A stretch of 44,135 nucleotides of DNA from JBMYYR01 sp049609625 (GCA_049609625.1 JBMYYR010000010.1:1-44135); one strand, 5' to 3'. Numbered from the stretch's first letter, positions 7,495 through 16,649 are shown. The notes: generated by a model not told the origin, from the letters alone. Program-made: numbers and translations.

Positions 7495-8463
7495 ATGACT
7501 GTTTTTGAGCTATTTGAAAGTCTACGCGAAGGTGTTAAATTACCCATGAGCTACACCTTTGATCTCGAAAAACGGATTCATATTCTCTATCTTTTTTCTT
7601 CCTTTCTTTTGGCTTTTTATGTTTATAAAAACTCCAAACAAAAGCTTAGCTTTTTGGCTTATGTGTTCAACAAAAAAATCTGGCTAAGTCCTTCGGCTTA
7701 CGTCGATTACTTTTTGTTTTTCTTCAACGGACTTATCAAAGTGCTGCTGATTTTGCCTTATCTTTCTTTTGCTTTGTTGCTCGCCAGCAGTTTTCAGGAC
7801 AGCTTATATTTGGCTTTTGGGCCTCAGTATCAGTTTATAGAACCTACGGTTTTGGTTCTGATGTATTGGTTCGCTTCGGTGCTTCTTCAAGATTTCGGAA
7901 CCTATTTGGTTCACCTAGCTTTTCATAAATTACCTTGGCTTTGGGAATTTCATAAAATTCATCATTCTGCCGAAAGTTTAAATCCTATTTCTCAATATCG
8001 AATCCATCCCATTGAATTGATTGTCAATAATTTAAAAAGTAGTTTAATTTTAGGATTCAACTTAGGTCTATTCAACTATTTGGCAAACGGATCGATGTCG
8101 GAACTCGAATTTTTGAGTGTCAATATCTTTAGTTTTCTCTTTCTATTTTGGGGTGCAAATTTACGACACTCACATGTGGCACTAAAGTATTTTCACAAGC
8201 TCGAACACTGGCTCATTAGTCCCTTTCAACATCAAATTCATCACAGCAACAACACCAAACATTTTGATAAAAACCTTGGAGCAAAACTTGCCATCTGGGA
8301 TCGTCTTTTCGGCACGCTCATCAGGTCAAAAGACATAAGATCTAAACTAAAATTTGGACTTCAAGAGCAAGAGCAAATCCACTACCGAAGTTTTTTTCAG
8401 AATTTAATGATGCCTTTTGTTCAGTTGTTGAGACGTTTTGGTGCTTTGTTTAAAAAGTTGTAG
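7495..8463 (+). CDS. Sterol desaturase / fatty acid hydroxylase family membrane protein
   Basis: A 322-residue polytopic membrane protein with about four to five hydrophobic segments. It carries the histidine clusters that hold a di-iron centre in this superfamily: HLAFH (first), HKIHHS (second), then HSHVALKYFHKLEHW and FQHQIHHSNN near 255. Family members use oxygen to hydroxylate or desaturate lipids, carotenoids or alkylglycerols. It follows a hydrolase gene by 3 bases and faces the convergent ATPase gene with 8 bases between the stops. The actual lipid substrate cannot be told from the sequence. Confidence 0.85.
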   Translation: MTVFELFESLREGVKLPMSYTFDLEKRIHILYLFSSFLLAFYVYKNSKQKLSFLAYVFNKKIWLSPSAYVDYFLFFFNGLIKVLLILPYLSFALLLASSFQDSLYLAFGPQYQFIEPTVLVLMYWFASVLLQDFGTYLVHLAFHKLPWLWEFHKIHHSAESLNPISQYRIHPIELIVNNLKSSLILGFNLGLFNYLANGSMSELEFLSVNIFSFLFLFWGANLRHSHVALKYFHKLEHWLISPFQHQIHHSNNTKHFDKNLGAKLAIWDRLFGTLIRSKDIRSKLKFGLQEQEQIHYRSFFQNLMMPFVQLLRRFGALFKKL

Positions 8464-8471
8464 TCATTCTT

Positions 8472-9641
8472 TTAATAATTTAGTCCAAAAGCCCAAAGTG
8501 GAATAACGTTTAAATATCCAAATTCAATATCATCTTTGACTATAAAAGATTTCCCGTCCTTTTTAATTTGTTTTTGCTGTTTATGTTTGCCACCAACTTC
8601 AAATGTATATTCATCAATGACAAAATCGGCTCGTTTTGAAGAAATTATATCATGTTTCAATCGCATTTGATTAAAGAAAAAGGTTTCCCGTAAGTTTCCT
8701 AAATTTGATTTCTCTCCTGCTAAATTAAAAACGATATTCGTATTATCTAAATACACTTTATCAACTTTTCCTAATCCACGAACACCACTTGTTCCACTTC
8801 TTAATTGACCTATAAGTCCTGCCTTTTCCATATAAGAAAAATAATCATCCAACGAGTTTCTACTGACATTAATCAGCTCCGAAATCTTGGAGAAATTCGG
8901 CTTAAAAGGCACACTTTCCGCAATAATAGAAAGCAATTGTTTTAATTTACGACTTGTTCCTACATTTAGGTTTGCATAGTGAGGAATATCCGTTTCTAAT
9001 GTTTGTACGATGACCTGTCCTAAACGTAAATTCAATGCATTTTCCTTTCCAAATGGATAGTATCCATGTTGTAAATAGTCATTAAACAAGGGTAGTGGAT
9101 GTTCAATAGCCGTCAGTTTTACTTCGTTGTTGATAATCTGTTCTAAGGAATAAACGCCTATTTTGTAATTATGAAAATAGTCTAAATATTCCCGAAACGA
9201 CAAGCCTTGTAAGTTGTACATTAATGCGCGGCGGCTCAAATCTGCTGAACCTTTTAGAATGTCAAGAACTGAAGAGCCAGTAAATACAACTTTTAATTTT
9301 GGATATGAATCATAAATATTTTTCAATTCACGAGACCAATCAACGTACTTATGTATTTCATCGATAAATAAATATTCTCCAGCATTTTTATAGAAGCTGT
9401 CTGCTAATTCAACAAGTCTATGTTCACTAAAATACAAATCATCAGCAGATACATACAATGCTTTCTTGCTGTCTAAGTGTTCTTTGATATATTGAAGAAT
9501 CAGTGTTGTTTTTCCAACACCTCTAGATCCAATAATCCCAATCATACGACTATCCCAAGATATTTCTTCGTACAAATAACGTTTAAAATCTAGCCTTGTG
9601 TGCTGTAGAAGTGTTTCAAATTTCTGATAAAGCGTTTTCAT
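8472..9641 (-). CDS. AAA_14 / DUF4143 family ATPase
   Basis: A 389-residue P-loop ATPase. Walker A GSRGVGKTT spans about residues 38-46, Walker B EYLFIDEIHKY about 88-98, and sensor-like VVFTGSSVLDI follows. The C-terminal half (about 215-385) fits the DUF4143 region, with a winged-helix-like stretch (SKISELINVSRNSLDDYFSY) and a nuclease-like fold end (SKRADFVIDEYTFEVGGKHKQ). These proteins are widespread, often patchily distributed, and their function is unsettled. It is a single gene, convergent with the lipid hydroxylase gene. Codon use looks AT-richer than in its neighbours, which suggests transfer. Confidence 0.85.
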   Translation of the reverse strand: MKTLYQKFETLLQHTRLDFKRYLYEEISWDSRMIGIIGSRGVGKTTLILQYIKEHLDSKKALYVSADDLYFSEHRLVELADSFYKNAGEYLFIDEIHKYVDWSRELKNIYDSYPKLKVVFTGSSVLDILKGSADLSRRALMYNLQGLSFREYLDYFHNYKIGVYSLEQIINNEVKLTAIEHPLPLFNDYLQHGYYPFGKENALNLRLGQVIVQTLETDIPHYANLNVGTSRKLKQLLSIIAESVPFKPNFSKISELINVSRNSLDDYFSYMEKAGLIGQLRSGTSGVRGLGKVDKVYLDNTNIVFNLAGEKSNLGNLRETFFFNQMRLKHDIISSKRADFVIDEYTFEVGGKHKQQKQIKKDGKSFIVKDDIEFGYLNVIPLWAFGLNY

Positions 9642-9661
9642 TTGTTGTAGATTATGCTTTG

Positions 9662-9730
9662 CAAATATATAAATTGCACAACAAAATTAACAATTTTTCT
9701 AAATAATGCTCAATAGAAAGTGCAATTTAT
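9662..9730 (-). promoter_or_regulatory. Promoter with flanking 11-bp inverted repeat, for the AAA_14 ATPase gene
   Basis: On the minus strand a TATATTTG box (9669-9662) lies about 20 bases before the ATPase ATG. The box overlaps by one base a perfect 11-bp inverted repeat: ATAAATTGCAC at 9669-9679 and GTGCAATTTAT at 9720-9730, with 40 bases between the arms. The arrangement suggests a two-site operator for a dimeric or looping repressor. No regulator gene is adjacent, so self-regulation by the ATPase winged helix is only a guess. Confidence 0.45.
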
Positions 9731-10002
9731 TGGTTTTTTGCTTGAGTGTTAACGTATTTAATATGAGTTCGATGTAAGGAAATTACGTAATCTATTGATG
9801 TTAAGTTGATTAGTTCGTTTTTCCCTTTTTTTGGTTAGAACCTAAATCGTTTTGTAGAATACTGACCTATTTTTAAAAGACATTAAAATCATAGCGATAG
9901 CGTCGAAGTATAACAAAGAATCTTATATCGAACTTACGTTATTTATAGTCGAGTAACCAAAAAATTAAGCAAGTTTTCTATCGCACTACGGCTAATTCAG
10001 AG
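9731..10002. other. Intergenic region between AAA_14 gene and uvrB
   Basis: This AT-rich stretch separates two divergently read genes. I find no reading frame worth calling, no RNA gene and no terminator. Small palindromes (TTACGTAA near 9783 and GGTTAGAACC at 9833-9842) are too short to interpret. Confidence 0.6.
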
Positions 10003-10010
10003 TATTTTTG
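10003..10010 (+). promoter_or_regulatory. -7 promoter box TATTTTTG abutting uvrB
   Basis: A TAnnTTTG box ends only 4 bases before the uvrB ATG. If it is the real promoter, the transcript would start at or near the ATG and be nearly leaderless. Confidence 0.45.
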
Positions 10011-10014
10011 CAAA

Positions 10015-12030
10015 ATGGAATTCAAACTGCATTCAGCATTTACGCCATCTGGCGATCAGCCAGCGGCTATTGCCAAATTAGTTGATGGTTTAGCAAACAA
10101 ACTCCGAGCGCAAACCCTTTTGGGAATCACAGGTTCGGGAAAAACCTTTACCATTGCCAATGTGATAAAAGAAACGGGAAGACCTACGCTTATTTTGAGT
10201 CATAACAAAACCTTGGCAGCTCAGCTGTATGGCGAGTTCAAATCTTTTTTTCCAGAAAATGCGGTTGAATATTTTGTCTCATATTATGACTATTATCAAC
10301 CCGAAGCCTATTTGCCGAGCTCGGGAACTTACATCGAAAAAGACCTTTCTATCAATGAAGAAATTGAAAAATTAAGACTTTCGGCGTCTTCTTCTTTGCT
10401 TTCGGGTCGGCGCGATGTGATTGTTGTTTCTTCGGTGTCGTGTATTTATGGGATCGGAAATCCTGAAGAATTTCATAAAAATACCGTTTCGGTTGAAGTT
10501 GGCGAAAAATGGGATAGAAATACCTTGCTTCATACCCTAAATTCGGCTTTGTATGCACGAAGTGAAACGGATTTTAAGCCTGGTCAATTTCGGGTAAAAG
10601 GCGATACGGTTGATGTTTATCCGGCTTATGCCGATGTCTATTATCGTCTTCATTTTTGGGATGATGAAATTGAGAAAATTGAAAGCCGATCAGTAGAAAA
10701 CAACCTTAGACTTGGGCAGTTCGAGCATCTTTTGATCTATCCTGCAAACCTGTTTGTGACTTCAAAAGATAAGCTTTTTCAGGCGATGAATCTGATTCGC
10801 TATGATTTAGGAAAGCGTGTGGAATTTTTTAGAGAAGTTGGTCGAGGTTTAGAGGCCAAACGTTTGGAAGAACGTGTGAATTATGATCTTGAAATGATTC
10901 AAGAATTAGGCTATTGTTCGGGTATCGAAAACTATTCTCGTTATTTGGATGGAAGAGAAAAAGGAAGTCGGCCGTTTTGTCTAATAGATTATTTTCCAGA
11001 TGATTATCTATTGGTTATTGATGAAAGCCACGTAACGATACCGCAAATAAAAGCGATGTATGGTGGCGACAGATCTCGAAAAGAGAATTTGGTTGAATAT
11101 GGTTTTCGTTTGCCTTCGGCGATGGATAATCGACCGTTGAAGTTTGAGGAATTCGAGTTGATGCAAAACCAAACTATTTACGTATCGGCAACACCAGCCG
11201 ACTATGAATTGCAAGAAAGCGAAGGACTTTATGTCGAGCAAATTATTCGCCCAACAGGCTTGCTCGATCCTGTTATTGAAGTCCGACCAAGTGAAAATCA
11301 GGTTGATGATTTGATGGCGGAAATCAAAATTAGAGCTGAAAAAGACGAACGGATTTTGGTAACCACGCTAACCAAACGGATGGCGGAAGAATTAACCAAA
11401 TATCTGACCAAATATCAGATCCGTTGTACCTATATTCACTCGGACGTCGAGACGATGGAGCGTGTGGAAATCATGCAAAATCTGAGAAAAGGTTTAATTG
11501 ATGTTTTGATTGGTGTTAACTTATTGAGAGAAGGTTTGGATTTGCCTGAAGTTTCTCTGGTTGCTATTTTAGATGCAGACAAAGAAGGCTTTTTACGTTC
11601 CGAACGGGCTTTAGTTCAAACCGTTGGGCGAGCAGCCAGACACGTTGAAGGACGAGCTATTTTGTATGCCGATAAAATGACTAATTCGATGGAAAAAACC
11701 ATCACCGAAACCAGACGAAGACGAACTTTACAGGAAGCTTACAATAAAAAACATAAGCTTGAGCCTCAGGCATTAAACAAAAAAATTCAATCGGTTTTTG
11801 ACGACCAAAGCGAAAAAAGTAAATCGTATTCAACTGCTTTTGAAGAAAAAGAAATGGTTGCTGAAGAAGATATAAAATACGCTACAAAAGCAGATTTAAC
11901 CAAAAAAATAGCTTCATATCGAAAGAAAATGGAAAAAGCAGCAGAGATTTTAGATTTTCCGAGAGCTGCTTTTTTCCGAGACGAAATCAAAAAACTAAAA
12001 GCATTGACAGATGAAAAATTCAGAAAATAA
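10015..12030 (+). CDS. uvrB: Excinuclease ABC subunit B
   Basis: A 671-residue UvrB, full length for the family. It forms the damage-verification complex with UvrA and then recruits UvrC in nucleotide excision repair. Visible features are Walker A GITGSGKT (residues 37-44), the beta-hairpin region YYDYYQPEAYLPSSGTYIEK that clamps the DNA strand, the DESH helicase motif, the helicase end GRAARHVEGRAILYAD, and the C-terminal UVR coiled coil (about 625-662) that binds UvrC. The 3' end overlaps the SCO-family gene by 20 bases, so the two are likely co-transcribed. Confidence 0.98.
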   Translation: MEFKLHSAFTPSGDQPAAIAKLVDGLANKLRAQTLLGITGSGKTFTIANVIKETGRPTLILSHNKTLAAQLYGEFKSFFPENAVEYFVSYYDYYQPEAYLPSSGTYIEKDLSINEEIEKLRLSASSSLLSGRRDVIVVSSVSCIYGIGNPEEFHKNTVSVEVGEKWDRNTLLHTLNSALYARSETDFKPGQFRVKGDTVDVYPAYADVYYRLHFWDDEIEKIESRSVENNLRLGQFEHLLIYPANLFVTSKDKLFQAMNLIRYDLGKRVEFFREVGRGLEAKRLEERVNYDLEMIQELGYCSGIENYSRYLDGREKGSRPFCLIDYFPDDYLLVIDESHVTIPQIKAMYGGDRSRKENLVEYGFRLPSAMDNRPLKFEEFELMQNQTIYVSATPADYELQESEGLYVEQIIRPTGLLDPVIEVRPSENQVDDLMAEIKIRAEKDERILVTTLTKRMAEELTKYLTKYQIRCTYIHSDVETMERVEIMQNLRKGLIDVLIGVNLLREGLDLPEVSLVAILDADKEGFLRSERALVQTVGRAARHVEGRAILYADKMTNSMEKTITETRRRRTLQEAYNKKHKLEPQALNKKIQSVFDDQSEKSKSYSTAFEEKEMVAEEDIKYATKADLTKKIASYRKKMEKAAEILDFPRAAFFRDEIKKLKALTDEKFRK

Positions 12031-12697
12031 AGGCGGCGTTTTTAAAATAGTCGCTGTTGTTGGCGTTATTTTATTGGCTTCTTTTTTGGCAAAACCACTA
12101 TTTGAACGTGAAGCAAAACTGAAAATTTACGCGCCAGCAGACATCAATCCCGAATTGGTAGACTCCAGTATGCAGAGTCAAAGTGGCGATCATCGCATCA
12201 AAGATTTTGAATTGTATAATCAAGATAATCAGCTGGTTAGCAAATCTTCTTTTCCGAATAAAATCAAAATAGTTGACTTTTTTTTTACCACCTGTCCAAA
12301 TATTTGTCCAAAGATGACTTTCCAGATGAGTCGAGTCAACGAACGCTTTATCGAAGATACTAATGTTGTAATTTTATCGCATTCGGTTACGCCAACAAAA
12401 GACACACCAGAAGTACTGGCGGCTTATGCCAAAGAACATGGTGCAAGCCTACCAAAATGGCAATTTTTAACGGGCGACAAACAAATTATCAACACGCTCG
12501 CCCGGCAATCTTATTTTGCTGCAAAAGAAGAATGGAAAGGCGATTATGGCGAATTTATCCACACCGAAAACTTTGTTTTAGTCGATCCAAATTGGCGAAT
12601 TAGAGGCTATTACGACGGTACAAACACAGAAGATGTCAATCGCTTAATGAAAGATTATCGGTTGCTAACAAAAGAGTTCGAGTTTGGCTCAAACTAA
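12011..12697 (+). CDS. SCO1/SenC family copper chaperone
   Basis: A 228-residue membrane-anchored protein. One N-terminal transmembrane helix (about 11-29) is followed by a thioredoxin-like domain. The copper-binding residues of the family are all present: C95 and C99 in TTCPNICPK and H184 in EFIHTEN. SCO proteins deliver copper to the CuA site of cytochrome c oxidase or act as thiol reductases in the periplasm. The start overlaps the end of uvrB by 20 bases in another frame. No oxidase genes are nearby, so assembly of cytochrome oxidase is inferred from the family only. Confidence 0.9.
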   Translation: MKNSENKGGVFKIVAVVGVILLASFLAKPLFEREAKLKIYAPADINPELVDSSMQSQSGDHRIKDFELYNQDNQLVSKSSFPNKIKIVDFFFTTCPNICPKMTFQMSRVNERFIEDTNVVILSHSVTPTKDTPEVLAAYAKEHGASLPKWQFLTGDKQIINTLARQSYFAAKEEWKGDYGEFIHTENFVLVDPNWRIRGYYDGTNTEDVNRLMKDYRLLTKEFEFGSN

Positions 12698-12881
12698 TGA
12701 GTTGTTCGGGCTTGGCATCAATTTGGGCAGTTTCTAAGGTTTAAGAAAATAGAGCGAACTAAGCTGAAAGTTTTGATTTGGAGCACAAGCTCGAGTATGT
12801 TTTTGATGAAAAAATAATACGTAGTGAACTTATTTACAGCTAATTGTTGTATATTCGAACACTAATTTTAAATTCTTTTTT

Positions 12882-14390
12882 ATGAAAAACTTAATTGCAC
12901 TTTTTTGTACCGGCTTGATGTTTAGCTCTTGCGTCGATGATTTGGATTTCGATAAAACTGAAGATTTTGAACTCAACGTGGGCTTAGATCTTCCTATTAT
13001 TCAAGCCGAGCTAAATCTTGATAAATTCATTTCGGAAAACACTCAATTTATTGTAGTGGCTCAAAATGGCGAAATGTCTATCAACTATCGTGAAGAAAAC
13101 GCTTTCGAGTTCGAGTTACCAGATTTAGCAAGCGTAGAAGATCAAACGATCTTTGATGAGAGCCTAATTATTGGAAACATAGACATTGAATTTGAAAAAG
13201 AAATAGATGGATTTGATGACCTTACGTTCAATACCTTACGCTTAGGGAGTGGAGGTATTAAATTCACAATCAACACTTTGGCTACAGCGGATCCTGTTGC
13301 TGTTTCTGTCGGTATCGGAAATGCGACTAAAAATGGTAACCCCTTTGACATGTCATTTACATCTACCAGTAGCAGCGAAGAGCATGAGTTCAGCCTAGAG
13401 GATGTGATGTTCGATTTCACAACTCCTGGTTCTGTCGAAAATAGCCTTAAATTCAAATTTTCCATCAACTCTAGCATAGCTCAATTAGGGCAAGGGTATG
13501 ATATTAAAATTGAATTATCGGATGTGGGCGTCGAAACGCTAACAGGGCATTTCGGGCAATTAGAAGTTGATATTCCAGAAGGAGAGTTTGAACTTGGCAT
13601 CGAGCAATTCGATAACTTTATTGATGGACTTAGATTTTCTGATCCGAAAATTAACCTGTATACTTCAAATCAATTGGGCGTGAGTTTTGGTCTTGATGTT
13701 GATTTTGAAGGAGAACGAGAAGGAATAATTAGAAACTTGGACGTCGACAACCTGATGATTTCTCAAGCTCCAAACCCAGGCGATCAAATCAATGAAACCA
13801 ATACTATTGATAATAATTCATCAAATCTTTCAGACTTTTTTGAGTCCTTTCCAAGTACCATAAGCTATTCAGGCAAAGCAACACTGAACCCATTAAACTC
13901 CAGTATAGAAAACTTTATTGCAAACGACACGAAGCTTTCTGGCGATATTGAAATTGACATCCCAATGGATTTCAAAATTAGCAATTTAGTTTACGATTAT
14001 TTGATTGAAGATGTTGAAATTTTGGGCGAAAATGATGAGTTCAACGCTGTTAAACTCAAATTTACATGCGAAAACAAGTTTCCATTAGATGCCGAAATCA
14101 TACTTGATTTTTTAGATGAAAATAAACAAGCCTTAGACAGTCTAAGTTTACCACTTTTAGAGTCGGGAACGGTAGAGGCCTCGGGAGTTATCACAACACC
14201 AAAAATTTATGAATTTGAAGTCGAGCTTGATAATCCATTAATTCAAGCACTCAAAAACACTCGACATCTCAACTTTAGGGGGCGTCTTCAAACCAGCGAA
14301 GAAGGCAAGGTTGAGGTTAAATTACTTTCAACCTACAACATCTTGATTGGTATGGCGATAGAAGGAGAATATAAACTTAAAAACGACTAA
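12882..14390 (+). CDS. Large predicted lipoprotein of unknown function
   Basis: A 502-residue protein beginning MKNLIALFCTGLMFSSC, a lipoprotein signal with lipobox MFSSC, then a strongly acidic mature chain (VDDLDFDKTEDFEL). The body is rich in alternating hydrophobic and polar residues with many predicted beta strands, without cysteines or enzyme motifs that I can see. A TATATTCG box, one base off the -7 consensus, lies at 12850-12857. The gene is 3 bases ahead of the outer-membrane DUF5723 gene, so the two probably make a surface or periplasmic pair. I do not recognise the family with certainty. Confidence 0.8.
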   Translation: MKNLIALFCTGLMFSSCVDDLDFDKTEDFELNVGLDLPIIQAELNLDKFISENTQFIVVAQNGEMSINYREENAFEFELPDLASVEDQTIFDESLIIGNIDIEFEKEIDGFDDLTFNTLRLGSGGIKFTINTLATADPVAVSVGIGNATKNGNPFDMSFTSTSSSEEHEFSLEDVMFDFTTPGSVENSLKFKFSINSSIAQLGQGYDIKIELSDVGVETLTGHFGQLEVDIPEGEFELGIEQFDNFIDGLRFSDPKINLYTSNQLGVSFGLDVDFEGEREGIIRNLDVDNLMISQAPNPGDQINETNTIDNNSSNLSDFFESFPSTISYSGKATLNPLNSSIENFIANDTKLSGDIEIDIPMDFKISNLVYDYLIEDVEILGENDEFNAVKLKFTCENKFPLDAEIILDFLDENKQALDSLSLPLLESGTVEASGVITTPKIYEFEVELDNPLIQALKNTRHLNFRGRLQTSEEGKVEVKLLSTYNILIGMAIEGEYKLKND

Positions 14391-14393
14391 GCC

Positions 14394-15899
14394 ATGAAAA
14401 AGACATTACTATTCCTTAGTTGCATACTTACTTTAATAGGATCAACCAGCGTTTTGGCTCAAGGCCAAAGTGGAGTTTATGGGTTTACGGCCATACCACA
14501 ATCCTTGCTCTCTAACCCCGCCACAGTACAGCAAAGCCGTTTTTTCTTTTCGCTACCAGGATTTAGCGACGCTCAATTGAGTTTGAGAAACACAGGTTTT
14601 AGTCTCGATGAAATATTCAAAAAAGGGTCCGACATCAACCAAGATGTTGATAAAGTGCTTAGAAATTTAACCAATGAAGATTATTTGATGCTCAATGCAC
14701 AGGTAAGCAACCTTTATTTTGGTTTTAATACTAAGATCGGAAACTTTTCATTCGGTACCTACAACCACATGAATATGTTTTACAACATTCCTTCCGAATT
14801 GCTAAAAGTAGTCCGAGCTGTTGATGACACGTATATTGGACAAAGCATGTCGCTAGACCATCAACATTCTTCTTTTACGAACTATCAAACCTTTCATGCA
14901 GGTTATCAAAACCAATTTTTGGACGATAGACTTTCTCTTGGTCTACGGTTTAAGTACTATAAAGGTCTGGTGAATTTTCAGACCGAAAAATTTATTTTTA
15001 ACATAGATCGTATTAGTAATCAGCAACTTAATATCACAACAGATGTCGTTTTAAACACCTCTGGAGCTTATGAAATTGAACATGGCGATCCGATGAATTT
15101 ACTTTCGGGAAACAATACGGGGACTTCCCTTGATTTTGGAGCTAGTTTTAAATTGAATGACAAATTGAGTTTTTCTGCCAGCGTTTTAGATATGGGCGCA
15201 AAAATCAAATGGTCAAATGATGTTAAAGTCCATTCGGCAAACGGAACATTTGAGTTTGATGGATTGGATATTGATTTGAATGACGAAGATTCGTTTAACG
15301 AAGCTATCGAAGAACTCAAAGAAGATGTGGCAGATGCATTAAATTTTGATGAGCAACGTGTGAATACAAGTTATACGAGCATTTTGCCAAGCCATACCTA
15401 TGTGTCCGCTCAGTATAACTTTCATAAAAAACATAGCTTAATTGGAGTCTATCGACTAACTTCGGCTGAACATTATGACTACTCTTCAGTTTCTTTGAAA
15501 TATTTCACACAACTCACACGCCCTTTGCAATTTATAGCTTCGGTAAACATGAATTCTATCGAAACTCAATTTGGACTTGGAGCTTCTCTTAAGCTTGGTC
15601 CTTTGCAGCTTTTTGTCATTACCGAAAATGTCGTTGGTGCGTTTTACCCTGGGCGCTCAAAAACACTTGATACTTCATTCGGAATCAATTTCTTAGCTTA
15701 TAAAAAGAAAGACAAAAAGCAGAATCCTGAGGAAGACAAAGAGGAGGAATTGGAGGTGAAAAAGAAGGAGAAGAAAGACGAGAAGAAAGACAAGGAAAAA
15801 GATACAAAAGCATCTGATAAAAAGAAAAAAGAGAAGAAGAAAAAGAAAGAACCGAAAGAGAAAAAAGAGAAAAAAGAGAAAAAAACTAAAAAGGAATAA
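14394..15899 (+). CDS. Outer-membrane DUF5723 family protein with Lys/Glu-rich tail
   Basis: A 501-residue protein with a signal peptide (MKKTLLFLSCILTLIGSTSV, cleavage near LAQ). The start of the mature chain (GVYGFTAIPQSLLSNPATVQ) and the many aromatic-rich beta strands match DUF5723, a Bacteroidota outer-membrane beta-barrel family of unknown function. The barrel seems to end near residue 435 (SKTLDTSFGINFLAYK). After that come about 65 residues made almost only of Lys, Glu and Asp, for example KKKKEKKKKKEPKEKKEKKE, ending in KKTKKE. That tail is unusual for a barrel. The gene is paired with the lipoprotein upstream. Confidence 0.85.
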   Translation: MKKTLLFLSCILTLIGSTSVLAQGQSGVYGFTAIPQSLLSNPATVQQSRFFFSLPGFSDAQLSLRNTGFSLDEIFKKGSDINQDVDKVLRNLTNEDYLMLNAQVSNLYFGFNTKIGNFSFGTYNHMNMFYNIPSELLKVVRAVDDTYIGQSMSLDHQHSSFTNYQTFHAGYQNQFLDDRLSLGLRFKYYKGLVNFQTEKFIFNIDRISNQQLNITTDVVLNTSGAYEIEHGDPMNLLSGNNTGTSLDFGASFKLNDKLSFSASVLDMGAKIKWSNDVKVHSANGTFEFDGLDIDLNDEDSFNEAIEELKEDVADALNFDEQRVNTSYTSILPSHTYVSAQYNFHKKHSLIGVYRLTSAEHYDYSSVSLKYFTQLTRPLQFIASVNMNSIETQFGLGASLKLGPLQLFVITENVVGAFYPGRSKTLDTSFGINFLAYKKKDKKQNPEEDKEEELEVKKKEKKDEKKDKEKDTKASDKKKKEKKKKKEPKEKKEKKEKKTKKE

Positions 15900-15912
15900 G
15901 AAATCCCAAGCC

Positions 15913-15949
15913 AAAAAAGCCAAGAATTTATCAAGTTCTTGGCTTTTTT
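15913..15949. terminator. Bidirectional terminator between convergent genes
   Basis: A perfect 14-bp stem (AAAAAAGCCAAGAA with TTCTTGGCTTTTTT) and a 9-base loop, with an A-run on one side and a T-run on the other. It lies 13 bases after the DUF5723 stop and 85 bases past the end of the minus-strand YrdC/Sua5 gene, so it can serve both directions. Confidence 0.92.
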
Positions 15950-16034
15950 ATTGCATTATGTGAACAGTAGTACCATTAAAAACATGTTTTATTGAAGAAT
16001 ATTTTTTCTGTGCGGAGTTCCAAATCACATAGAT

Positions 16035-16649
16035 CTAAAAATCTAAATCGCCTTTCCCTTCACGGATAAGCTCAATCTCGCCATTAGATAAATCGACAAC
16101 CGTAGAACCAATATTTCCTCCAAAACCACCATCAATAACAAGGTCAACTTCGTGTTGATATTTCTCGAAAATCAATTCAGGATCGGTGGTGTATTCAATC
16201 ACATCATCGTCGTCTTTGAGCGAAGTACTGACGATAGGGGAGTCTAAAACACGTACAATTTCTCTTATGATTTGATTGTTGGGAACACGAATTCCGAGTG
16301 TTTTCTTTTTAGATTTAAACAAACGTGGCACAATATTGTTGGCTTCCAAAATAAACGTATAAGCACCTGGAAGTTTTCGTTTTAGAAGTTTAAACGCCCA
16401 ATTTTCGATAGGTTTGGTATAATCTGAAAGGTGACTGAGGTCGTAACAAATAATTGAAAAATTTGCTTTTTCGAGTTTGATGCCTTTTAGTTTGGCAAGT
16501 TTGTCTAAAGCCTTCGGATTTTTTAAATCGCAACCTAAAGCATAAACGGTATCGGTAGGATAAATGATGATGCCACCGCGTTTTAGCACATCAACCACTT
16601 GTTGGATGTGTTTTTCATTCGGGTTATTTTCGTAGAGTTTGAGAAACAT
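16035..16649 (-). CDS. YrdC/Sua5/YciO family protein (threonylcarbamoyl-AMP synthase-like)
   Basis: A 204-residue YrdC-fold protein. Family hallmarks are GGIIIYPTDTVYALGCDL near the N terminus, the loop KLKGIKLEKANFS, PGAYTFILEA and the IRVPN turn, then SPIVSTSLK. YrdC/Sua5 make threonylcarbamoyl-AMP from threonine, bicarbonate and ATP for t6A at position 37 of tRNAs. The usual KRP in the loop is KLEK here and the sequence looks closer to the YciO branch, whose role is less clear. It starts right where the transaldolase-family gene ends (no gap), so the two form an operon. Confidence 0.85.
   Translation of the reverse strand: MFLKLYENNPNEKHIQQVVDVLKRGGIIIYPTDTVYALGCDLKNPKALDKLAKLKGIKLEKANFSIICYDLSHLSDYTKPIENWAFKLLKRKLPGAYTFILEANNIVPRLFKSKKKTLGIRVPNNQIIREIVRVLDSPIVSTSLKDDDDVIEYTTDPELIFEKYQHEVDLVIDGGFGGNIGSTVVDLSNGEIELIREGKGDLDF

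Noticed and set aside
15693..15934. Two minus-strand frames rich in Phe and Leu, looking like a membrane protein
   Set aside because: They are the antisense of the Lys/Glu tail (AAG/GAG codons read backward give Phe/Leu) and have no independent support.
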